Shown here: in pieces, positions 15,929 to 23,700 of the stretch | Layout: every line of letters starts with the position of its first letter | Numbering within the stretch: the first letter of the stretch is position 1 | Assembly: GCA_021785435.1 (NCBI GenBank) | Contig: JAJYFE010000014.1 | Span: 1-43,479 of the forward strand | Direction of reading: 5' to 3' | From: Planctomycetota bacterium | GTDB taxonomy: Bacteria > Planctomycetota > Phycisphaerae > WQYP01 | Length of the DNA stretch: 43,479 nucleotides | Translations under genes and position numbers: made by a program | The notes under the pieces: generated by a model | What the model saw: only the letters and a program-made list of their open reading frames with translations | The model's database searches: none | What the model was told of the DNA's origin: nothing

Positions 15929-17332
15929 ATGTCTTCCCTCCTCAGTCCAAGGCCGGAAGTTCAAGTTAACGCCACCTCCGGCAAAGTGCCCGCCAGCGTG
16001 CGGCGACTGTGCGATCTGGCGTACCTGGAGCGCTCGATTCACCGCATATTATGCGGCTGGGGCAATCAGTTCTATGCCTGGCAAGACAAGGTCGCGGTGT
16101 GCCGTCATATCTGGGATCAGGCCTGCATCGTGGAACGTCTGCGCCAGCGCATCGGCCAGTTTCCCGGCATCGAACCGGATGCGCCGGTGTCCCAGGATCT
16201 GGAAACCCTGGCGAACACAGTCCTGTTGGCCCCTGGTTTTGAAGATGCGGTGGACGGCGTTTACCAGACCCTGAACACCGCCCTGGTCCATGCCTACCTG
16301 GATTTCATTCAGCAGGTGCACGCGATCCACGACGCCCCGACCCACCAGATCATCCAGGAGATTATGACGATCAAAGACATGCAGCGCCGGTGGCGTGGCG
16401 ATTATCGCCGACGGCAGCCGCACACGGTCGATGCCGCTTACCTGGATCGGATTCAAGCGCAATTGAGGGTTGTGGATCACCTGGCTAAACCGCGGCCGGT
16501 CCATCCGCAGAATCCGGCTTGTCCGGTGGGTGTGCATACCGATTTTCGTCCGTATACTCCGCGCATTGATCCGGCCTGGCTGACTAATAGCGGCACCGAT
16601 ATCCTGGCCTGCCTTTCGCCGGACTTCGCCGGGAGTGTGGAAGCCCGCCGGTTGTTTTGGCCCATCGGCTACATGCGTGAGCTGGGCCTGGCACTGGGGC
16701 AAATGCGCTGGCTGTATGATGCACCGGATATGCCCTGGGAATTCCACCACGATGAAAGCCGGCACTTGTGGGACGAATCACGCCACGGCGATTCGGGCTA
16801 CGCGCGTATGAAGGACTTCGGTCTGCGTATCGAAGAAGTCGGTTTCACCCATGCCCACGATGCGCTCGGGCAACCGGTCTTCCCCGAACCGCCTGTGCCG
16901 ACCGCTCCGCTGTCCCCGAAGGATCTCTACACCGAATTGTTCACAATCGGCCTGGTGGCAGAGACCGGCCACTTCCGCGTCAAACGCGAGGCTTATGCTG
17001 ACTTCCGCGATGGGGGCGACCTCGAATCGGCGGAAATGATGCTCTACGACATCATCGACGAAACCGCCCATGTGCAGTACGCCCATAAGTGGCTGCCCGT
17101 ACTGGCCCGGCGGGCGGGAATCGAACCCACCGGCTATGAACAGCGCGCCGCGGAAATTCGCCGCCAAAAGCAACAGGAAGAAGACCAACGCGTCGAACAG
17201 CTGCGCCAGTTTTCAGCCCGATCAACGACTCCGACCTACCGCCAATACCAGGAATTACTGGCACGCCTGCGCCGCCAGTGTCCCTTGACCAATGCCAACA
17301 GCTGTCCCCCGCGTTCCCCCAAACCGATGTGA
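15929..17332 (+). CDS. Putative ferritin-like di-metal protein with four ExxH motifs
   Basis: 467 residues from ATG 15929; a GTG at 15911 is possible but has no clear ribosome binding site. The protein is helical and soluble, without a signal peptide. Four Glu-x-x-His motifs are visible: E276-SR-H279 and E283-SR-H286 in HHDESRHLWDESRHG, E345-TG-H348 in AETGHFRVKREAY, and E378-TA-H381 in DETAHVQYAHKW. ExxH pairs on separate helices are the hallmark of carboxylate-bridged di-iron four-helix bundles (ferritin-like superfamily), so I infer a metal centre in the C-terminal half. The N-terminal 240 residues are also helical but unrecognised. The tail is charged (Arg/Gln/Glu). It follows the URO-D-like gene by 22 bases and is probably co-expressed under the AraC regulator. 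The function is unknown. Confidence 0.6.
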   Translation: MSSLLSPRPEVQVNATSGKVPASVRRLCDLAYLERSIHRILCGWGNQFYAWQDKVAVCRHIWDQACIVERLRQRIGQFPGIEPDAPVSQDLETLANTVLLAPGFEDAVDGVYQTLNTALVHAYLDFIQQVHAIHDAPTHQIIQEIMTIKDMQRRWRGDYRRRQPHTVDAAYLDRIQAQLRVVDHLAKPRPVHPQNPACPVGVHTDFRPYTPRIDPAWLTNSGTDILACLSPDFAGSVEARRLFWPIGYMRELGLALGQMRWLYDAPDMPWEFHHDESRHLWDESRHGDSGYARMKDFGLRIEEVGFTHAHDALGQPVFPEPPVPTAPLSPKDLYTELFTIGLVAETGHFRVKREAYADFRDGGDLESAEMMLYDIIDETAHVQYAHKWLPVLARRAGIEPTGYEQRAAEIRRQKQQEEDQRVEQLRQFSARSTTPTYRQYQELLARLRRQCPLTNANSCPPRSPKPM

Positions 17333-17641
17333 TGGCCAAGCCATTGAAGGCCGCGGGGGTCACCTCAAAATTCCCGCCGGCACTACCGACGGCTGGCGCC
17401 GTACGCGGGGTGGAGTGGGAGCCTATGAGTAGAGGACCAGACTATGCTCCCAAGAGACCGCGCCATTTTACGACCGTTGCGTCCGCCTGGTTTTGAAGCA
17501 ACGATATACTCATTACAGGACAACGATCCGGTCCTGTCAAGAAAAACAAATCGGATAATTTTCCTCCACTCTTCGCCGCCGTGTTACAGCTACCTCGGTT
17601 GGCGGCAGCGCACCGGCCATCGCGTGACCTTAAAATGGAGG
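17333..17641. other. Gene-free spacer with a perfect 7-bp inverted repeat
   Basis: No gene or known RNA is recognised. ACAGGAC (17515-17521) and GTCCTGT (17531-17537) pair perfectly around 9 bases and could form a weak hairpin between the converging ferritin-like gene and the toxin relic. No T run follows, so it is not a convincing terminator. Confidence 0.4.
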
Positions 17642-18058
17642 TCACTGATGCAGCCGGCGGCGCGGTATGAGAAAAGCGCCAGGGATGCCCTCGTCCAAGG
17701 TCGCCAAAACTGCTCCATTCGACTTGGCGAGCTGAAACAAATGTCGGTTGGTGATTTGTCTTGCAGTCTTGAGCCAGGCGGGCAGGTTCCCGATATCGTG
17801 AATATCAGGGATAAATAGAAATTGCACCGAGTCCGCCTTTTTCATTTGGAGCAGGATGGTCCGTGTTTCCACAACGGTGAGTCCATAAATTAGCGCCTGG
17901 GCGAGCACTCTTACGAACCCCAGTTCCGTAATGGAGCAGGTGGCCAAGGATAAAGATGGGGACCGCTGCGCCTGGACTCAGGTGACCAGGCGGTCAGGGA
18001 ATTCGTGTTGAATAAACGCCAGGGTGATCAGTGCGTTGACGTCGAGCAAATAGCTCAT
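17642..18058 (-). pseudogene. vapC: VapC-type PIN-domain toxin, broken by an in-frame stop
   Basis: From ATG 18058 the frame reads MSYLLDVNALITLAFIQHEF then PDRLVT, meets TGA at 17978-17980, and continues without shift as VQAQRSPSLSLATCSITELG then FVRVLAQA..., ending at 17642. The total is 138 codons, the usual PIN-toxin length. The stop falls where such proteins have Trp (VxxWVxxQ), so a TGG to TGA change is likely. Of the PIN acidic residues, Asp6 (LLDVNAL) and the Glu of SITELG are kept. The third position is Asn (QITNRHL, usually TDxxL), so the active site is also degraded. VapC proteins are ribonucleases cutting tRNA or rRNA. The start overlaps the end of the antitoxin relic (CCATGAGC), the normal operon arrangement. 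Confidence 0.75.
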
Positions 18059-18311
18059 GGAAAGTTCGCCAGAAGTTCCTCAACCGCTCTGCTGCGCAGC
18101 AGGGGCGCCGGCCCCCGCGCTGAGCACGGGCAGACCTGTGATCGGATCGGGGACAATCCTGGTCTTACGTGCACGTCTGGCGCGCGGCGCCAGGACGATG
18201 TACCCGGCATGGATGGTAGCGTCGAGCGGGTCGCCGACACGAATGCCCAGCCGGCGGCAGAACGGCGCGGGGAGGGACGACCTATCCCTTAGTTGAAACC
18301 CTGGTATGCAT
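18055..18311 (-). pseudogene. vapB: AbrB/VapB-type antitoxin, broken by a stop and two frameshifts
   Basis: From ATG 18311 the frame reads MHTRVSTKG then TAG where these antitoxins have Gln (STKGQVVLP). One extra base in the following C-rich stretch (near 18273) moves the sequence to the frame LPAPFCRRLGIRVGDPLDAT then IHAGYIVLAPRARRARK, TRIVPDPITGLPVLSAGAG. A second shift near 18105-18115 is needed to reach RAVEELLANFP and the final TGA, which overlaps the toxin ATG. The joined protein has the SpoVT/AbrB swapped-hairpin DNA-binding start followed by a toxin-binding tail with the DPITGLPVL motif common in VapB partners of PIN toxins. It is clearly nonfunctional unless all three lesions are sequencing errors. 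Confidence 0.7.
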
Positions 18312-18523
18312 AATAAAACTATTTTACCATCACCTTTATCCTGTTGCGAGGAGCCACGCCAAACTGTGCTGCCGCGGGTGTGGCCTTAACCCAAGTTCGG
18401 CCGTACGCCGATCGTGGTCAGTAGCGCCATCAATCGGGGGAGACGCTGCGCCAGGCGATTCGAAAATAGCCGGCCCGAATACGGTGGCGTGTGGCTGGCC
18501 TCGTGATAGCGCAGGGGCCGGGG
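18312..18523. other. Spacer between the toxin-antitoxin relic and the polysaccharide operon
   Basis: No gene is seen. An AT-richer stretch directly before the antitoxin relic (about 18311-18345, with ATAATAAAACTATTTTACC on the + strand) may have held its promoter. There is no T-run terminator behind the Wzc-like gene that ends at 18524. Confidence 0.35.
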
Positions 18524-20740
18524 CTACGACGTCGGTAGCTGACGTTGGTCTGGGTGGACCGCGGCGCCGGAATAGTCGAAGAAGGCCTGGTAGTGCTGGC
18601 GGAAATAACCGGCGCTCCAGCTTTGCGTAGCATTGAGTACGATGCCGATGAAATTCGCCCGGACCTGGCGGAGTTGCTCACCGATGCGGTTAACCATGCC
18701 CCGTGTCACGTTGTTGGCCCGCACGACGCCGATAACCCCGTCCACACGGGCGGCCAGATTGATGGAATCGGACACAAAAGTCAGCGGGGCGCCATCAAAG
18801 AGGATCAGGTCGAAACGTCCCCGTAACTGGGCCATCAGGTCCGGGAACGTGCGCTGAGCTGTGATTTCCTGCGGCGTTTTTGAGGCCGTGCCACAGCCCA
18901 GCAGAAAGAGGGTAGGTAGTTCCGGGCAGGGGGTCAGGGCCTCATCGAGCGTGGCGCGTTCGGCCAACACGTCGGCCAAACCGACCGATCCGATATTAGG
19001 ATAAGTTGTCTTCAAGACAGGTCGGTAAAAATTGGCGTCGATCAGCAGCACCCGCAGTTCGCTTAAGGCCAGACCATTGGCTAGATTACTCGCCACCGTG
19101 CTGGCTCCACCGGCGGAGGAAAAACTCGCCACGAGGATCGTTTGCAGGGGCCGTTCGCGGCCCGCCGCCGCCAGGCGTCCGCGGATCTGCCGGAAGCACT
19201 CGGCGGTCATGGAGGCGGGACTGGTGCGCAGGCAGATCATCGGATCTCCCTGCAGCAACGGATCATCCCGGTGTTCCGGCAGAAACCCCAGCAGCGGCAG
19301 ACGCAGCAGGCTGGACACGTCGCGGGGACTCCGGACGCGGGTGTTCGTCAGCTCCAGCCCATAGGCCAGTGCGAGCGCCGCCAACAGGCCCAGTATAGTT
19401 CCGATACCCAGAAAATGCTTCAGGTTGGGGAAGCTCATCACGCCCGCGGCGACGGCGGGAAAAGCCAGGCTGACTTGGGCCCTATCGGTGGAGGCACGCC
19501 GCAGTTCGAGCATCACCGCCCGGTCGTTGAGCATGGTGGCGATGTGCTGCTGATTCTGGATCGCCGCCTGCCGGTCCTGGTATTCCGTTAAAGCCGTATC
19601 CACGTCATGTACCAGGCGCTGCTGCTGGGTGCAGCGATGGCGGGTATCGGCCTCCAGGGCATCGGCGGCCTGCACGGCGGCCAGCGCGGTTTCCTGCATG
19701 GCCCGACGGGCCCGCGCCTCCAGCATTTGCCGTCGTTGCGCCATTTGCCGCCGGATGCTTGCGGCGCGCAGTTCCAAGGCAATGGTAGCGCGATGATTTA
19801 CGCCCAGGGTCGCCTTCGAGACCGAAATTTCCTGCTGCAGGGAAAGCAGGTTCATTCGCAGATTACTCAGCGCGGCATCATCGTCCACACTCTGCTGCAT
19901 GGCCGGCGAGAGCGTCAACGTGTTGGTCGCCACCTGCTTCTGAATTTGTTGATAATTTTCGGCGGCTTCCTTGGCGTGGATCTGGGCCTGGATCAGCATG
20001 GCGTTGAGCGTGGCCAACGTTCCCGCCAGAACGGTCTGTTGCTCGATCAGGCCGGGAATATCGTGGGCAGCGCGATAGGTTTCCAGAGCGCTCTGCATGG
20101 CCGCCACGCGGGTGCGCTGCTTGTTCAAGGCCGCGGAAACCGCCGCCGCATCGCGCTGCAGCCGGGCCTTCCACTGATTCTTGACATGTTGCAGGTAGGC
20201 GGTGCTCACGGCGTTGACGATCCGCGCCGTCTGCCGCGGATCGTGCCAGTACATGGTGAGGCGAAATTCATTGCTGTTGCGGATGGGCGCAGCGTGCAGG
20301 GCGTTTTGCAGGGCATCGAGGGGATCGGCCCGATGCGCCGCCAACCAAGCGCTACCGGCGGCGGCCTGATTCGCCTGGCGGTTTGGGTGCTGGAAGGCAT
20401 CGCTTTGCAGCGCCCTTTGCAAAATCAGCGGATTAGTGATCAGTATAATCTGATCGCGCAGCAGGGTATTGATATCCGCCGTCGGCCCTCCGTTGGCGGA
20501 GCGCGGCTGCAGCGGATTAGGCGCTTGGGGCCGCACGATAAATACGGCCTGGGCCTTGTACAGCGGGTCATAACGGTGGTAGATAACGTACAGAGCGGTC
20601 CCCAGCACACAGCCGACCACCGTGCCCGCCAGAATCAGCCACTTGTGCCGCTTCAATATAAACCATAACGGCGGAGCCTTAGAAACAGGGGAGTCTTCCG
20701 CGGGCAAAGGTGTCATGGCAAGCGCATTGGTTTGGCTCAT
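18524..20740 (-). CDS. Wzc-like polysaccharide chain-length/tyrosine-kinase-type protein with altered Walker A
   Basis: 738 residues. The ATG at 20740 is behind CCAGGAGAACCT. A Wzz-type domain follows: TM1 at about residues 34-54 (WLILAGTVVGCVLGTALYVI), periplasmic coiled coil at about 190-400, and TM2 at about 440-460 (GIGTILGLLAALALAYGLEL). The cytoplasmic BY-kinase-type domain has VASFSSAGGASTVASNLANG where active kinases have SxxPGEGKST, so the Walker A lysine is Ala. Walker A' is LLIDANFYRP and Walker B is DLILFDGAP. The tail keeps Tyr residues (GYFRQHYQAFFDY). In exosortase loci these proteins steer exopolysaccharide length. This one looks ATP-binding deficient and may act as a structural co-polymerase. 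It is the last gene of the operon, 18 bases after the TPR gene. Confidence 0.8.
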   Translation of the reverse strand: MSQTNALAMTPLPAEDSPVSKAPPLWFILKRHKWLILAGTVVGCVLGTALYVIYHRYDPLYKAQAVFIVRPQAPNPLQPRSANGGPTADINTLLRDQIILITNPLILQRALQSDAFQHPNRQANQAAAGSAWLAAHRADPLDALQNALHAAPIRNSNEFRLTMYWHDPRQTARIVNAVSTAYLQHVKNQWKARLQRDAAAVSAALNKQRTRVAAMQSALETYRAAHDIPGLIEQQTVLAGTLATLNAMLIQAQIHAKEAAENYQQIQKQVATNTLTLSPAMQQSVDDDAALSNLRMNLLSLQQEISVSKATLGVNHRATIALELRAASIRRQMAQRRQMLEARARRAMQETALAAVQAADALEADTRHRCTQQQRLVHDVDTALTEYQDRQAAIQNQQHIATMLNDRAVMLELRRASTDRAQVSLAFPAVAAGVMSFPNLKHFLGIGTILGLLAALALAYGLELTNTRVRSPRDVSSLLRLPLLGFLPEHRDDPLLQGDPMICLRTSPASMTAECFRQIRGRLAAAGRERPLQTILVASFSSAGGASTVASNLANGLALSELRVLLIDANFYRPVLKTTYPNIGSVGLADVLAERATLDEALTPCPELPTLFLLGCGTASKTPQEITAQRTFPDLMAQLRGRFDLILFDGAPLTFVSDSINLAARVDGVIGVVRANNVTRGMVNRIGEQLRQVRANFIGIVLNATQSWSAGYFRQHYQAFFDYSGAAVHPDQRQLPTS

Positions 20741-20758
20741 AGGTTCTCCTGGCTGTCA

Positions 20759-23700
20759 TCAGCCTGGCCCGGACAAATGCTTGAGCAAAGTTTGCTCCCG
20801 TGACAAGATCGGAGCAGCGGCCTGGCGGGCTATTATGATACCACGTTGCAAAATGTTTCGCGCTGCGTCTGGATTACCCTGTGCGGCCAGAACCTTGGCC
20901 AAGTGATAATACGCCACCGGCGGGGGGGAATAACGCAGGCTGCGCCGTAACGCCGCCGTTGCGCCGAGGCTTTCGCCGTTTAGAAATCGCACCCAGCCGA
21001 GGGTATCCAAAATATTTGAATTATGGCAATAGGCGCCGCTGGCGATCTCTTGCGCCGCGTCCGCATTCGCCCGTTGGGCAAATGGTTCAGCCCGGCGGGG
21101 CTGTTTGAACTTCACCGCCAGCAGATAGGCGTAGTTGTTGAGAATACCGGGGTCATCCGGGACCAGCTTAAGCAGGGCGTGATCGTACCGTTCCGCTGCG
21201 GCATAGCGGCCCGTCTGGTAGGCGCCCAAGGCCGCCAGACGCAAGGCGGTCATCCGCAGCATGCGGTCCAGGTGGCCGCTCAATGGTCGGGGCGCCAGGG
21301 CCTGCCTCGCGTGCGCCAGAACTTCAGGCCAGCGTTTTCCCGCCGCCGCCACCATCCCCCGGGCGGTGTCGATCAGGGCTTCATGGCCAGCGCGCTGCAA
21401 GCCTATTTTTGTTAAAACAGCCGTCACCATCGGGCGGCTGCGCGCATACGGCCGGGTTGCGAGGAATTGCCCGGCTAGATTCAGGAACAGGGGCGGGGCC
21501 GGCAGGGCCAGCATCAAAGCCTGCTGGAAATCAGCCGAGCAGGCTGACCATTTTTTCAAGCCGGCATCGGCACGGCCGCACGCTGCGTATAAGGCCGGCG
21601 CCCCTGGCGCCGCCACAATGGCCTGCTGGGCGGTCGTACGGGCCTGCGCATATTGTTTCCGCTGCAGCAGTGCGGCCAGATAGGCCAAGGCAATTCCGGC
21701 TTGCCCCGGGGCCAGATGATAGGCCTGGCGCTCCGCCGCCAGCGCCGGTCCGGGGCGCTGGCGCAACCAGTCATAACGCCCCTGCCAGAGCCACCAAATG
21801 GCATCGTGGGGGTACCGATGCCGCATCTGGGCAATCCAGCGACGCAGGCGCTTAAGCGGCGCGATGGTGCGCAGCGTAGCCGCCCGGCGACTGCGGTCGG
21901 AGGCCGCCAAAGCCAGATAGTCACCGCTGAGATGCAGCAGCAACCGGGCGTACGCGCGGCGAATTTGAGACTGCCCCGAATCCGTCCGCAGGACGGACGT
22001 GTATTCATAGACTCCCTGCGCATAACGGCCGGTTCGCACATCAAGCTGCGCCAACAAAACTCGGGCGCGGACATCCTGCGGGACCAGCGCCAGCAGCGTC
22101 TGGAGATCACGAATAGCCCGCGTTGGATCGGCCGGCGCGCGGCGGACTTCCGCGGCGGCGTGATAGTACAGCGCTAACGGATCCCGGGGATTCATGGCCA
22201 GCGCTCGTTCCAGGGTCGCGGCGGCCGTTGGAAAACGGCCCTGGCGATACCAGGCAAACCCGTCCAAAGCCAGCGCCTGTTCATCGTGGGGATGCCGATT
22301 CAGCCAGGATTGCTGGAGCATCCGATGGGCCTGCGCCGACTCCCCGGCCCGAATCATGGTTTCCACATAGCGCAGAAAAACCCGTCGGCTTGCGGGCCGG
22401 GCGTGGTAAAGTGCGGAATAATAACGCAGGGCGGTTTTGAACCGGCCCAGCTTAAAAAACAGATCACCGAGCGTCCGCGGCACGGTATAGGATCCGCGCG
22501 GCTGAACGGTCCATGCGGACTGATACACCTGGGCCGCGGCGGCGAAATCTTTCTGGCTCTGATAAAAATCGCCCAGTAACATCCGGCCCGGAAAGGCGAC
22601 GTGGGGATTGGCGCTTTCGGCCAGAGCGGAATAAAGCGCCTGGGCTTTCGCTGGCATCCTGTTGGCCAGATAAAGGGCGCCCAACTCACGGGCCACGGCC
22701 AGGTTGCCGGGATGGCCCTGGCGGGTTCGCCGCAGCAACGCCAGCGCAGCGGCGCTGCGGTGGTCGCGCTGATAAAGCCAAGCCAGGTGGAGGATGTTGT
22801 CGATGTCCCCGGGACGCGCGGTGAGAATTCTGGTGCGCCGCGCGATCTCCGGTCCGGGTGGGCCGTAAATATCGGCCAGATCGTGGCGCCAGCGGTTCAA
22901 CTGCCGGTCCAAGGGTGCGTAAATCAAGCCTCGCTGGACCAGTTTGCGAGCTTCCACGAAGGATTGCCCGGTCCCGGGCGCCAGATAGCAGCCCACCAGC
23001 ATTTTGATTGCAGGAAGGTTATTCGGCTGGCGTTGGAGCACGCCGCGGAGCTGCGTGATTCCTGCCGACCCAGCGCCCGATGCCAGCAGGGCTTGGCCAT
23101 AATAGGTCTGCAACGCGTTGTGGTCAGGGTGCTTACGGCACCAGGGCCGCAATACACGCACGGCTGCGGCCGGAGCGCCACTCGCCAGGTCCAGTCGGGC
23201 GTGGAACAAGGCCCCACTGCAGCCGTCAAGATTTCGTGCGGCGGCTTGCGCGGCGAGGTGTTTGGCCAGCGTAAAGTCGCGGCGCAGGAGGGCCAGGCGA
23301 AAACGTGCGGCCAACAGCGCCGTGCTAGCGGGTTGGATTTTCGCCGCGGCGGCCAAAGCCTTGGTCGCCGCAGCCAGGCGGCCATGGGCCATTTCAAACT
23401 GCGCCCGCACCAGATCCCGTTGCAGTGGTGCGGCGATGTGCGCGATCGCCTCGCGCTGCGCCTGCTCCACCGCGGCGGCGCCAGCTCCCGGTATGGTTAA
23501 CCGCAGCTCCGGGCCGCTAACCGCGGTCAGTTTTATTTCGGGGGGTATTTTTCCAGGCTGCAACTGGTTCGCCAGGAGAATGAACTGCATATCATCTGGA
23601 GCCAGTTGCACCGCTTTGGCAATGACCGCAGCGGCTTGGGTGCGATGGTGTAAGTCCATCTGGGCGGCGTACGCATACAGCACCAGTTGAGAGTCGGCCG

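Noticed and set aside
17105-17135. A tRNA T-arm-like sequence on the minus strand (GTGGG-TTCGATT-CCCGC)
   Set aside because: It lies inside the ferritin-like coding region (RRAGIEPTGY). No matching acceptor stem, D-arm or anticodon arm can be found at the right distances.
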